From the NCBI GenBank assembly GCA_003243425.1, contig QFQP01000010.1:124001-188000 (forward strand): a stretch of 64,000 bases of DNA, given 5' to 3'. Shown piece by piece: positions 50,257 through 59,221 of this stretch. Source of the stretch: Archangium gephyra (GTDB lineage Bacteria > Myxococcota > Myxococcia > Myxococcales > Myxococcaceae). Below the pieces are notes generated by a model. It had not been told where the DNA came from. It did not search any database and saw only the letters and a program-made list of their open reading frames with translations. Position numbers and translations under genes: made by a program. How positions within the stretch are numbered: the stretch's first letter is position 1; every line of letters begins with the position of its first letter.

Positions 50257-52722
50257 ATGCGAAATCTCCTGGGAGGGTTGTGCTGCGCGTTCGCGTTCGT
50301 GGGGTGTGCACCGGACGGTGCGAAGGCGCTCGACGGTGATGAGCGCACGGTGGCGGTGCTCCCGCGACGTTCGTTCAAAGAAGGCACCGCGGCCACCGGC
50401 ACCATCGAGTTCAGCGCGTCTCGCGAGTCGATCGCGCCGCGGCGGCTGCGGGAAGCGCGCACGCTGGAGCTGACCGCCGGCCGCGAAGCCTCGCTCACCC
50501 TGCCGCTCGACTTCTCGACGCAGGGCGTGTTCGCCCAGGTGACGCTGCCGGAGCCCGCGGCGCTCGAGGTCGACGGCGTGCAGCAGCACCTCGGCACCGG
50601 CTCGCTCGTCTACTTCCCGCTCGAGAACAAGACGCTCAAGCTGCGCAGCGACAAGTCTCAGCGCGTGGTCTTCGAGCTGCTCGGGTCGATCGACTCGGCG
50701 GGTGGCGGGTTCGCGAGCAGCGACGAGGCCGCCCAGGAGCGCACGATTGCCGGAGGCATCACGCGGATCTCCGAGCCTCCGCTCGAAGCCGGCGTGGTCG
50801 ACGACACCTACGCCAGGCTGACGCGCCTCGAGCTGCGCTCCGCGGTCGCCACCGAGGTGCTGGTCGGCACGTGCACGCCCTCGGGGCTCGCGTTGGCGAG
50901 CATCGACACCGTGGTCAACGTGAACGCCGGTGAGACCGTCGCGGTGACCCGCTGGCTGCATCCGGGCGCGGTCTGCGTTCAGTCCAGCGCGAGCGCCGAG
51001 CTGCGCTTGAAGGTCGAAGGCCGGGTGCGCCGCTTCGCCGAGACCTCGCTGCGGCCGGTGACGCCACTGACGGTGCTCGACACCGCGACGGGCACCGGCG
51101 GCTGGAAGGGCCGGCCGCTCGACGGTCAGTTGCTCGACTTCTCGCTCGCCTCGTTGACCGGCTTGAACGGCGCCACGCACGCGTTGCTGCGCGTCACCGC
51201 CGATTCACCCGTCGCGCTGGGCACGTGTGCTTCACAGGGCGAAGCGTTGCAGCCGGGCACCGTGACCCTGGTGCCGGTCGGTGAGCCGCTGTGCGCGAAG
51301 CCCGCCCGCGTCAACGACGTGAAGGTCACGTTGATCGCCCTCGTCACGCCGCGCTCCGAAGCGCCGGGCGTGTGCGGCGCGCGGCCTCCGCCCGAGAACT
51401 GCGCGGGCGCCACCCTGCTCGAGAAGTTGAACTGCCTGCCGGGCGTCACCGCCGTCGAGAACGACAACCCCAACCTGCCTTCGACGTTGAAGCAGTACGT
51501 GCTGTACGTGACCCAGCCCGTCGACCACTTCCGCCCCGACGGTGCGACGTTCCGTCACCGCGCGTTGCTCACGGTGCGTGACGAAGCGGGCCCCGTGGTG
51601 CTGCACACCACCGGCTACAACCTCTTTCAGTATTTCTCGGACGTCTCGCGCCACTTCCAGACCAACGAGCTGGAGCTCGAGCACCGCTTCTTCGAGACCT
51701 CGACGCCCGACCCGCTCGACTACTCGACGCTCAACATCATGCAGTCCGCGTGGGACTCGCATCGCTTCGTCGAGCTGCTCTCACCGCTGTTCACCGGCAA
51801 CTGGGTGAACACCGGCCACAGCAAGGGCGGCATGACGGCGCTGTACCACCGCCGCTTCTTCCCCTGCGACGTGGCCGCCAGCGCGCCGTACGTGATGCCG
51901 CTGTCGCTGGGGAAGAAAGACCCGCGCTACGGGCCGTGGCTCGCGCAGATCGGCGGGCCGCAATACGAGAACTGCCGGCAGACCTTCGTCGAGCTCGACA
52001 CCGCGCTCATCTCGCGGCGCGCTGAGCTCGCGCCGCCGCTGCAGGGCACCTATCGCCGCGTGGGCAACAAGGAGAACGCGCTGTGGCTGCTCACCGGCTC
52101 GTCGCTGTGGGGCATGTTCCAGACGGGCTCTCAGGCCGACCCCGACCAGGGGTGCCCGGCCTACGAGCCGCTGCGTGGTCACCCGCAGTTCGATGAATAC
52201 GTCGAGCAGTACGCGCAATACGGCCAGTCGTTCTCTGACCAGTACCTTGAGCAGGGCCAGCTCGACAGCTACAGCTACCAGACGCAGAACGAGCTCGGCA
52301 CGCCGGGCAGCAACCGCGGCCACCTCGCGCAGTTCGGCATTCCCCAGAACCTGCCCGACGAGAACGAGCTGGTGTTCCCCGCGAACATGGCGCTGCCCGA
52401 GTTCGAGGCGCGCGCGATGCCCGACGTGCAGCGCTGGCTGTCACGGTACGGCGAACACTTCTTCTTCCTCTACGGCGGCTGGGACCCGTGGACCGGCGGC
52501 AAAATCGACACCGCCGGCACGCGCGACACGCTGTTGTACGTGGTGCCCGAGGCCTCGCACGGCGTGAGCATCGATGACCTCACCGGCACCGAGCGCGAAG
52601 AGGCGTACTCGAAGCTCGAGGCGTGGCTGGGCGCGCAGCGCATTCCCAAGCGTCCGGGCAAGCGGTCGGAGACCGACCTGATGCCGAGCTACCGCGACTT
52701 CATGCACCTCTACCCGCTCTGA
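50257..52722 (+). CDS. S37-type (tripeptidyl aminopeptidase-like) peptidase lipoprotein
   Basis: 821 residues from ATG 50257 with lipobox FVGC (Cys17). The last 450 residues match the S37 family: 'LYVTQPVDHFRPDGATF', 'GHSKGGMTALYHRRFF' with Ser522, 'YGGWDPWTGG' with Asp743 and 'EASHGVSI' with His768. The first 350 or so residues are an extra beta-rich region not typical of the family, which usually has about 480 residues. Two or more disulphides are likely ('CGARPPPENC'). It is probably an outer-membrane-anchored exopeptidase that trims oligopeptides for nutrition. It follows tamB by 135 bases and converges with the TIM-barrel-like lipoprotein gene. Confidence 0.88.
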   Translation: MRNLLGGLCCAFAFVGCAPDGAKALDGDERTVAVLPRRSFKEGTAATGTIEFSASRESIAPRRLREARTLELTAGREASLTLPLDFSTQGVFAQVTLPEPAALEVDGVQQHLGTGSLVYFPLENKTLKLRSDKSQRVVFELLGSIDSAGGGFASSDEAAQERTIAGGITRISEPPLEAGVVDDTYARLTRLELRSAVATEVLVGTCTPSGLALASIDTVVNVNAGETVAVTRWLHPGAVCVQSSASAELRLKVEGRVRRFAETSLRPVTPLTVLDTATGTGGWKGRPLDGQLLDFSLASLTGLNGATHALLRVTADSPVALGTCASQGEALQPGTVTLVPVGEPLCAKPARVNDVKVTLIALVTPRSEAPGVCGARPPPENCAGATLLEKLNCLPGVTAVENDNPNLPSTLKQYVLYVTQPVDHFRPDGATFRHRALLTVRDEAGPVVLHTTGYNLFQYFSDVSRHFQTNELELEHRFFETSTPDPLDYSTLNIMQSAWDSHRFVELLSPLFTGNWVNTGHSKGGMTALYHRRFFPCDVAASAPYVMPLSLGKKDPRYGPWLAQIGGPQYENCRQTFVELDTALISRRAELAPPLQGTYRRVGNKENALWLLTGSSLWGMFQTGSQADPDQGCPAYEPLRGHPQFDEYVEQYAQYGQSFSDQYLEQGQLDSYSYQTQNELGTPGSNRGHLAQFGIPQNLPDENELVFPANMALPEFEARAMPDVQRWLSRYGEHFFFLYGGWDPWTGGKIDTAGTRDTLLYVVPEASHGVSIDDLTGTEREEAYSKLEAWLGAQRIPKRPGKRSETDLMPSYRDFMHLYPL

Positions 52723-52727
52723 AAAGG

Positions 52728-54761
52728 TCAAAGCACGCAGCCGGGCACGAGGTCGGTGCGGCGGAGCACCAGGTTGCGCACCTGCACGCGCTCGCGCACC
52801 CAGAAGCAGAGCGTGTCGGCCTCGCGCAGGTAGCCGTACTGGTAGAACGTGGCGTTCTTCTGCGTGGTGGCCACGAGTGAGAGGGGCTCGGGGTCCCAGT
52901 AGCGGCGGCGCTGCGCGCTGACGATGGCCCTGGCCACCTCGAGGTCGCCGTCGGCGCGCGCGAGCCATTCGGTCGTCGACTGACCGTCGGCGAAGGCCAG
53001 CGTGGCCGCGTACATGGCGTGAATGAAGCGGAGCCGCGCCGCGGTCACCTTCACGCCCTGCTGCAGCTCGAGCAGCACCTCGTCGTCACCGGCGTCGAGC
53101 TCCGTGGCTTCGTTGGCGAGCGCGGTGAGCTCGGCGGCGTGCACCTCGAGCTTCGCCACCACGCGGGCCGCGAACTCGTCGCGCTGCACCCTGGTCATGG
53201 CCGCGAGCTCGGCGAACTCAGGGCGGTCGGGTTGGCTGAAGATGCCCATCACGTCACCGGCGTCGATGATCTGATCTCTCCCCGCCGCGTAGGCCGCGAG
53301 CCGCTCCACGATGAGCGCGCGGTGCTGCGCTTCACCGAGCCGCGCGATGAGGTCGGCCGCCTTCGCGCCCTTCTCACCCCAGCCGCCGTAGATGTCCTTC
53401 ACCACGTCGCTCCACTCGGCGGTGCGCGCGTAGTTCATGCGCAGCGTGGCCGCGTCGGTGAGCCAGTAGCCCCACTCCCAGCCCGACGAGAACAGCACGT
53501 GGTCATCGAGCCCATTCAAGCGTTGCAGGTCGGTGTGCCGGCTCTTCACATACACAGGGAAGAACGCGGGAATGTTGATGTCGAACGCAATCCAATACGC
53601 AGACTCAGGGAAATAACCGACGGGTTGCGACGCGGAGAGCCGGCCTTCGATGTAGGCGCGGTGCTCGTCGAACTCGTCGTGCAGGTACGCGAGCCCGGCG
53701 TCGTCATACAAGTTATAGAACATCGTGGTGTGAACCCACGGCACGATGCCCGGGTTCGCGAACTTGATGAGGAAGTAGTAGAGCAGCCGCTCATTCATGT
53801 ACGTGACGCGGAGGTTGTCGTAGTTGCCGACGTGAATGGTGGCCATCACCTCGGCGCCCGGCTGCACGCGTTGCATCGCCGCGTACGCCTGGTCGACCTC
53901 CTGAACGAAGCGCGCGGGCTCGGCGCCGAAGAACTCACCGAAGCTCAGGTTGAGCGCGTCGAAGCCAGCGCCGTCGAGCAGCGTGTGCAGGCGGCGCTCC
54001 ATCTCGGGCACCACGTCGGCGGTGTCGTGGTCGATGAGGTCGTATGCGTTCTGCAGGTTCGCCTGACCAAACAATTGCAACGCCACGCCCGTCTTCACGC
54101 CATGCGCGTGTGCGAAATCAGTGATGGCCCTGGTGTGCGCGAGCCACGCGGGCTGCGTCGCCGGTTCCTTCACGATGTCGTCGAGCGCGCACCACTGAAT
54201 GTAATTGCCGCGGTTCTTCACCAGGAAATCGATGGTGCGCTTGGCGCCTTCGAGGTTCTTGTCACCGGGCACCCAGAAATCGGCGAGCGACTCGGTGGGG
54301 TGCAGCGTGTGCAGGTGCAGGCCACGGCGCTTCTTCACCGACGGCGAGAAGTCCTTGCCCAGCGCGTCGCCGGGCGCCCGGGTGAACGTCGCCGGTTTGT
54401 GCGTGTACCAGGGGTGTGTGAAGCGGAAGCCGAAGGCCTCGAGCGAATGCCACAACGCATACTGCTTGCCCAGGGCGCCGCCGCCCTTCGCGGTGAGCCG
54501 CAGCCCCGAACCGTCGAGGCGGTAGCAGTCGTCGCAGCGCTCGTCTTGAACGACGGCGACGCTGGCGCCACTGCGCGTCGTCAGTGCATCGGCAGGGCGG
54601 GCGACGACCTTCGTCGAGATGCGCGCGTCGCCGATGAAGGCGAGGCCGTCACGCACCAGGGCTTCGTCTTCGGCGGTGACGAACACCACCACGTTGCCGT
54701 CATCAGGCGCGGGGCACGACGCGAAGACGACGACCAGACACAACGGCAGCAGCTTGTTCAT
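52728..54761 (-). CDS. Lipoprotein with glycoside hydrolase-like architecture
   Basis: 677 residues from ATG 54761, with a signal ending 'VVFASC' (Cys16). The N-terminal domain ('GGGALGKQYALWHSLEAFGF', 'FTHPWYT') resembles the GH67/DUF4838-type alpha/beta domain. A TIM-barrel-like middle follows ('NRGNYIQWCALDDI', 'HGVKTGVALQLFGQ', 'ALNLSFGEFFGAEP', 'VMATIHVGNYDN') and then a helical C-terminal third. Conserved acidic residues ('FGEFFG') could be catalytic. It is probably a surface carbohydrate-active enzyme, but no EC number can be given. The start overlaps the kynA stop by ATGA. Confidence 0.75.
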   Translation of the reverse strand: MNKLLPLCLVVVFASCPAPDDGNVVVFVTAEDEALVRDGLAFIGDARISTKVVARPADALTTRSGASVAVVQDERCDDCYRLDGSGLRLTAKGGGALGKQYALWHSLEAFGFRFTHPWYTHKPATFTRAPGDALGKDFSPSVKKRRGLHLHTLHPTESLADFWVPGDKNLEGAKRTIDFLVKNRGNYIQWCALDDIVKEPATQPAWLAHTRAITDFAHAHGVKTGVALQLFGQANLQNAYDLIDHDTADVVPEMERRLHTLLDGAGFDALNLSFGEFFGAEPARFVQEVDQAYAAMQRVQPGAEVMATIHVGNYDNLRVTYMNERLLYYFLIKFANPGIVPWVHTTMFYNLYDDAGLAYLHDEFDEHRAYIEGRLSASQPVGYFPESAYWIAFDINIPAFFPVYVKSRHTDLQRLNGLDDHVLFSSGWEWGYWLTDAATLRMNYARTAEWSDVVKDIYGGWGEKGAKAADLIARLGEAQHRALIVERLAAYAAGRDQIIDAGDVMGIFSQPDRPEFAELAAMTRVQRDEFAARVVAKLEVHAAELTALANEATELDAGDDEVLLELQQGVKVTAARLRFIHAMYAATLAFADGQSTTEWLARADGDLEVARAIVSAQRRRYWDPEPLSLVATTQKNATFYQYGYLREADTLCFWVRERVQVRNLVLRRTDLVPGCVL

Positions 54762-55618
54762 GACGACTTTCCAGCAGGAGTCGAGGGCGTGAGCTCGGTG
54801 CGCACGTCCCACAGCTCGGGGAAGAAGGTGAGGCCCAGGGCACGCTGCAGGAACGTCACGCCGCTGCTGCCGCCGGTGCCCATCTTGTGGCCGATGATGC
54901 GGTGCACGGTCTTCATGTGACGGAAGCGCCAGAGCTGAAAGCGCTCTTCGACGTCGACCAGCTTCTCGGCCATGTCGTAGGCCAGCCAGTGCTGCTCGGG
55001 CTGTTCATAGACGGTCTTGAACACCGCCATCACGCCGTCGCTCTTCTCGTAGGGCCTGGTCCAATCGCGCTCCACGCACTCGCGCGGCACGGCGTACCCC
55101 TTGCGATGCAGAAAGCGGAGGAACTCGTCGTACAGGCTCGGCTGCTCGAGGCGCGCCTTCAACCACGCGTGGATTTCCGGCGTCGCGCGGTGGGGCAGCA
55201 GCAGGTTTTCGTCTTTGTTGCCGAGCATGAATTCCAGCGCGCGGTACTGCGCACTCTGAAAGCCAGACGAGCGGCCGAGCGCGTCACGGAACGTCAGATA
55301 TTCAGACGGCGTCATGGTCTCGAGCACTGCCCACTGCTCGAACAACATGCGTTGAATGTGGCCCACGCGCGCGAAGATCTTGAACGTGGCCTCCAGCTCG
55401 TCGCGCTTCACGCACTCCAACGCGCGGTCGAGCTCGTGGAGCATCAACTTCATCCACAGCTCGCTGGTCTGATGCTGAATGATGAAGAGCAGCTCGTCGG
55501 GCTCGGCGCTGCGCGGCACCTGCGCCGAGAGCAACCGCTCGAGCTGCAGGTAACCGGCGTAGGTCTCCTGCTTCGAGAGCTCGACGTGAATGCCCTTCTC
55601 CAACTCGCGGTGATTCAT
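54758..55618 (-). CDS. kynA: Tryptophan 2,3-dioxygenase
   Basis: 286 residues, the usual length. Diagnostic motifs are 'LLFIIQHQTSELWMKLMLHE' (distal haem pocket His and helix), 'RSSGFQSAQYRALEFMLGNK' and 'RHMKTVHRIIGHKMGTGGS' with the proximal haem His. It opens the indole ring of L-tryptophan to N-formylkynurenine in the cytoplasm. No kynurenine formamidase or kynureninase gene is nearby; instead the gene overlaps a lipoprotein gene by ATGA. A strong terminator (55645-55679) isolates it from the gene upstream. Confidence 0.97.
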   Translation of the reverse strand: MNHRELEKGIHVELSKQETYAGYLQLERLLSAQVPRSAEPDELLFIIQHQTSELWMKLMLHELDRALECVKRDELEATFKIFARVGHIQRMLFEQWAVLETMTPSEYLTFRDALGRSSGFQSAQYRALEFMLGNKDENLLLPHRATPEIHAWLKARLEQPSLYDEFLRFLHRKGYAVPRECVERDWTRPYEKSDGVMAVFKTVYEQPEQHWLAYDMAEKLVDVEERFQLWRFRHMKTVHRIIGHKMGTGGSSGVTFLQRALGLTFFPELWDVRTELTPSTPAGKSS

Positions 55619-55644
55619 GCGGGCGTTCTGTGCGAGCAGCGGGC

Positions 55645-55679
55645 AAAAGAAAAGCGCCCGGGCCGTGAACCCGAGCGCT
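55645..55679 (-). terminator. Intrinsic terminator of the AT-hook/zinc protein gene
   Basis: On the minus strand AGCGC-T-CGGG pairs with CCCG-G-GCGCT (5 + 4 base pairs around one mismatch, 7-base loop) and is followed by TTTTCTTTT. It lies 40 bases after the stop of the 55719-56156 gene and directly before kynA. Confidence 0.85.
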
Positions 55680-55718
55680 GTGTCTCTGTCCGCGTTCTCG
55701 GCGGCCGAGAGCCCGCGC

Positions 55719-56156
55719 TTACTTCTTCTTCGACGCCGCGATGGCGGCCGCACCCGCGCGACCACGGGGCAGCGCGATGTTCTCGACCGAGTTCGGCGCC
55801 GCGTCAGCCACCCAACCCGGGGGCAGACGGCCCGTGCGGTCGAGCATGCGGTACTTCTGGTAGTGCGCCGCGCAGTACCCCTTGCTGCGCGCGTCACGGC
55901 CGCAGCCGATGACCGCGCACGCACGGCCGGTGTTCTCGGAGCGGCGACCACGACGGCCCGCCGTCGGCACCGCGACCGCGGTCAGCGCCTTCGGAGGACG
56001 ACCCGGGCCGCGCTTGATCGGCGTACCGAGCGCCGTCGCGAGACGCGCGATGACCGTCGAGTTCGCGTTCAACGCAGCAAGCTGCGCGTGAATCGGCGCC
56101 AAAGCCCGCGCCACCTCGTCCGCCACCATGTCTCGAATCGCTCTATCAACCGACAT
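55719..56156 (-). CDS. AT-hook and zinc-binding small basic protein
   Basis: 145 residues from ATG 56156. A helical N-terminus ('AIRDMVADEVARALAPIHAQ', 'LAALNANSTVIARLATALGT') is followed by an AT-hook-like core 'KRGPGRPPKA', a second basic patch 'GRRGRR', and a Cys/His cluster 'CAVIGCGRDARSKGYCAAHY' (C-x4-C-x9-C-x2-H). The end is Ala/Lys rich ('IAASKKK'). This suggests a nucleoid-associated or regulatory DNA-binding protein, possibly an abundant one given the strong terminator behind it. A longer frame starting at 56210 would read through a hairpin and is less likely. Confidence 0.75.
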   Translation of the reverse strand: MSVDRAIRDMVADEVARALAPIHAQLAALNANSTVIARLATALGTPIKRGPGRPPKALTAVAVPTAGRRGRRSENTGRACAVIGCGRDARSKGYCAAHYQKYRMLDRTGRLPPGWVADAAPNSVENIALPRGRAGAAAIAASKKK

Positions 56157-56187
56157 TCGTTTATTTTTCCGTTTCTTTCGGGGGGGA

Positions 56188-56209
56188 TGGCCGTCGTTCG
56201 TGACGGCCA
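56188..56209 (-). terminator. Perfect hairpin between the MFS and AT-hook genes
   Basis: TGGCCGTC (56188-56195) pairs perfectly with GACGGCCA (56202-56209) around a 6-base loop. It lies 31 bases after the MFS stop on the minus strand and is followed by a run of seven C (G on the plus strand, 56180-56186) instead of T. It may end the module B operon or shape the leader of the next gene. The homopolymer could also be length-variable. Confidence 0.5.
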
Positions 56210-56240
56210 ATTGAGCGGCTTAACACTCATCAATCACAAC

Positions 56241-57488
56241 TCAAACAGCTTCTTCCCCGTTATGAATGGGCCGTAATTCTGTCAACGGCGGGAGCTTTCT
56301 GAGCTGCGGAAATACGAGCGCAACCACGCCCACCACCAGCAGCGTTCCCACGCCGCCGGCCACCACCGAGAAGAATGGGCTGACCAACGCAGCCACCGAG
56401 CCCGACTCGAAGGCGCCGAGCTCGTTCGACATGCCGATGAACACGTTCCGAATCGCCGCGACGCGGCCGCGCATGACGTCGGGCGTGAGCGATTGTTCGA
56501 GCGTGGCGCGCACCACCACCGAGACGTTGTCGAACACACCAGAGAAGAAGAGCGCGGCGAGCGAGAGCCACATCACCTGTGAAATGCCGAACACGATGGT
56601 GGTGATGCCGAAGCCCGCGACCGAAATGAGGAGCGCTTCGCCGGGCTTCTTCCACGGCGGCAGGCGCGTCTGAATCAGCGCCATCGACAGCGCGCCCAGC
56701 GCGGGCGCCGCACGCAACCAGCCGAGCCCCACCGGGCCGACGTGAAGAATGTCTTTGGCGTACACCGGCAACAAAGACACCGCGCCGCCGAGCAGCACCG
56801 CGAACAGGTCGAGCGTGATGGCCGCGAGGAACACCTTCGTGCCGGTGACGAAGCGGAACCCCGCCAACAGGTCGGTCAGGCCCTGACTCTTCCCCGTCAT
56901 CGCCGCGGGCCGGTGCGGGAGCGAGACCAGAATCGCCACGAAGACCAGATGCGCGAAGCAGGCGAACGAGAAGGCGAGCTCCGCGTTCTTCACCAGCGCG
57001 ATGAGGAAGCCCGCCAGCGCCGGGCCTGAAATCGAGGCCAGCTCGAAGCTGCTCGAGAACCACGCGTTGGCGTTCGCGAAGTCTTTCGCGGGAACCAGCT
57101 GCGGCAACATGGCGCCGACCGAAGGGCCGCGGAACGCCATGCCCACGCCCATCACCAGAATCACCGGGTAATACAGCCACGCGGCGCCATCGAAGACACT
57201 CAGCGCAGTGAACGCGCCGGCGCACGTCGCGAGCAGCAGATGTGACGCGATGGCCACCGAGCGCCGGGGGAACCGGTCGGCCGCGACGCCGGCGGCCAGC
57301 GCGAGCGTCACCACCGGAATCACCTCGATGAGCCCCACCAGCCCGAGCGCGAACGTCGACCCGGTCACCTCGTAGAGCTGCCAGCCGACCGCGACCGACG
57401 TCGACGTGGTGGCAATGGCTGAAAAGAAACGGCCGACCGCGAGGCGAGCCACGCCCGGGTGCCGCATTGCCGCGAAACCATCACTCAT
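56241..57488 (-). CDS. MFS transporter, EntS-like, last gene of module B
   Basis: 415 residues with about 12 membrane helices. 'GRFFSAIATTSTSVAVGWQL' opens the protein, followed by the MFS loop 'GVAADRFPRRSVAI' and 'GPSVGAMLPQLVP'. The pattern fits the enterobactin-exporter (EntS)/DHA3-type group. It lies four bases after the lipoprotein gene of module B, so it is in the same operon as the TonB receptor. Export of a metallophore whose loaded form is reimported by the receptor is a natural inference, but no biosynthesis genes are present here. Confidence 0.92.
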   Translation of the reverse strand: MSDGFAAMRHPGVARLAVGRFFSAIATTSTSVAVGWQLYEVTGSTFALGLVGLIEVIPVVTLALAAGVAADRFPRRSVAIASHLLLATCAGAFTALSVFDGAAWLYYPVILVMGVGMAFRGPSVGAMLPQLVPAKDFANANAWFSSSFELASISGPALAGFLIALVKNAELAFSFACFAHLVFVAILVSLPHRPAAMTGKSQGLTDLLAGFRFVTGTKVFLAAITLDLFAVLLGGAVSLLPVYAKDILHVGPVGLGWLRAAPALGALSMALIQTRLPPWKKPGEALLISVAGFGITTIVFGISQVMWLSLAALFFSGVFDNVSVVVRATLEQSLTPDVMRGRVAAIRNVFIGMSNELGAFESGSVAALVSPFFSVVAGGVGTLLVVGVVALVFPQLRKLPPLTELRPIHNGEEAV

Positions 57489-57492
57489 GACG

Positions 57493-58506
57493 TCACAACC
57501 GGGTCGACGCCGGGCAGCCCGAGGCTCTGCGCGGCAGGTACAGCTTCACGTCCGGCTCGAACCACTCGAGCGCGAGGCGCACCTCGAGCCAGTCCGGTTC
57601 GTGGGGCCCGGCGCCGACGACGAACTCCGCGCGCTCGCGCAGCGTGCCCACCCGCTGAAGCCGGCCGTCAACGAAGGCGGCCAGTGGCAGCGCCTCGTCA
57701 CACGCGTTGAGCTGTTCCGTGGGAGGCGTCGGGCCTTCCGCCGCGGGCGCCGCGACGGCCTCGGCCGGCTTCACGCGCGCAGCGTCGACCCAGCCGATCC
57801 ACGTCAGGTTGTCGGCGGTGGGAACGGCGACGCGAACGAACGCGCCGCTGCGCTCGAGCTCGAAGAGCACCGGCACCCGCGACGCGTCGAGCACTCCGGC
57901 AGGTGGAGCGTCGATGGTCGCCGAGAGCTCGACGGCGTCGCCCACCAACTGCAGCGCCTTGTCGTCAGCGAAGCCTGCGGCGCGAACCTGCGCCGACGGC
58001 GAATCACTCCTGCCGTGCACGCTCAAGTCTTCGCAACGCAGCGTGACCGCCAGCGGCTCGTTGGAATGAAAGAGCGCCAGGCTCGCTTCACCGGGCACCG
58101 CGAGCACCGAGCCCACGTTGGCGTCGAGCACGCGCAGGCGCGCGCCCTTGTGCAGCAGGCCCACCTCACCGACGCGCCGCGGGTCCCACGAGGCGATCGC
58201 CGGCTCGTTGCCGAGGTCGACGTCACCGTCGAGGTCCAGGCCCGGGCCACTCCACCGGCCTTCGAGGAGCGTGAAGTCGCCGGCGCGCCGCAAGGTCGCG
58301 GTGGCCGTCACCGGCTGCCCCGGGAGCGAACGAACGCGGCCCAGCTTCGTCACCGAATGACGCGCGAACACCACGCCTTCACCCCACGCCGCTTCGCGCC
58401 ACCAACACAACGAGTCGCTTCGGGTCGAACTCGCGAGCTGCGTCTGGCGCGCCGGAGCTGCACACCCGCACAACACAGACACTGCAATCGCGATGGCTGC
58501 GCGCAT
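57493..58506 (-). CDS. Lipoprotein of TonB module B
   Basis: 337 residues from ATG 58506 with lipobox LCGC (Cys15). The mature protein is beta-rich, has few Cys ('DSLCWWRE', 'VTLRCEDLS', 'LNACDEAL', 'SGCPAS') and Pro/Ala-rich linkers near residue 250. Two segments look like repeated SH3-like or jelly-roll strands ('GKGARLRVLDANVGSVLAV' type). No family is recognised. It starts 25 bases after the previous lipoprotein gene and ends four bases before the MFS gene. Confidence 0.75.
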   Translation of the reverse strand: MRAAIAIAVSVLCGCAAPARQTQLASSTRSDSLCWWREAAWGEGVVFARHSVTKLGRVRSLPGQPVTATATLRRAGDFTLLEGRWSGPGLDLDGDVDLGNEPAIASWDPRRVGEVGLLHKGARLRVLDANVGSVLAVPGEASLALFHSNEPLAVTLRCEDLSVHGRSDSPSAQVRAAGFADDKALQLVGDAVELSATIDAPPAGVLDASRVPVLFELERSGAFVRVAVPTADNLTWIGWVDAARVKPAEAVAAPAAEGPTPPTEQLNACDEALPLAAFVDGRLQRVGTLRERAEFVVGAGPHEPDWLEVRLALEWFEPDVKLYLPRRASGCPASTRL

Positions 58507-58531
58507 GGTCGCGCGCAGCCCTAGCACGTCT

Positions 58532-59221
58532 TCAGCCTTCGTCCTTCCAGGTGGTCGTGTACACGCTGACGTCTTCCACGCCGCGCGCGAAGCCGTTGAA
58601 CGCCGGGCTCATGGTGTCCAGCGGCCTGGCGCCGCTGCCGACCAGCGAGAAGTCGATGCGCGAGAAGAGCTCGTCGAGGTCGAACTGCAGCAGCACGCGG
58701 CCGCGAGAAGTCGTCATCTCGTGGGGGAACGACGCGCCTTCGAGCGGCGCCGGCGGCGTGAAGCGCGCCGAGAATTCGACGGTGGTGCCGTTCTTCTTCG
58801 CGCTGCCTTCCACCTCGATGCCGCCGCTCGCGTAGCCGAGCTGCACCGAGCCGTACGTGCCGGTGACCGCATTGGCGGTGCCCCACGCCGTCGCCTCGCT
58901 CGCGAGCAGGTCCACGTCGACGTCGGCGAGCACTTCACCCAGCGCCTCGCCGGGCACGTAGTGACCGGGGTGTGCGTACGCGGTCGAGATGACGAGCCCG
59001 TTCCACCACGGCGGCGACACGTGCACGACCTGCGCGGGGCCCGAGAAGAAGCGGAGCGTCGACAGGTGCGCGGTGGCGCGCGTAAGCGTAACCGACCACC
59101 CGGAGTCGGTGATGATGGGCGCCGTGCTGCCCGAGACCTCGACGGGGAATTCACGCCGCTGGCGCTCGGTCATCGCGCCACAACCACACAACAACAGACA
59201 TACGAGAATTGATTGCTTCAC
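58532..59221 (-). CDS. Lipoprotein coupled to TonB receptor B
   Basis: 229 residues with lipobox LCGC (Cys14). The start overlaps the receptor stop (59218-59221). The strand motif 'SGWSVTLTRATAHLSTLRFF' parallels 'NGFEVTLTRAKLTVGALYL' in the module A lipoprotein at 22697. Downstream, 'SPPWWNGL', 'AYAHPGHYVPGEALGEVLAD' gives a His-x2-Gly-His site that may bind a metal. 'DLDELFSRIDFSLVG' near the C-terminus parallels 'DPRQWFAAVDFSGL' of the module A protein. The same position and motif in both modules point to a conserved receptor partner. Confidence 0.82.
   Translation of the reverse strand: MKQSILVCLLLCGCGAMTERQRREFPVEVSGSTAPIITDSGWSVTLTRATAHLSTLRFFSGPAQVVHVSPPWWNGLVISTAYAHPGHYVPGEALGEVLADVDVDLLASEATAWGTANAVTGTYGSVQLGYASGGIEVEGSAKKNGTTVEFSARFTPPAPLEGASFPHEMTTSRGRVLLQFDLDELFSRIDFSLVGSGARPLDTMSPAFNGFARGVEDVSVYTTTWKDEG

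Noticed and set aside
55619..56240. Toxin-antitoxin or phage remnant around the AT-hook gene
   Set aside because: Only one gene with its own terminator is present; no partner gene, integrase or att-like repeat was seen.
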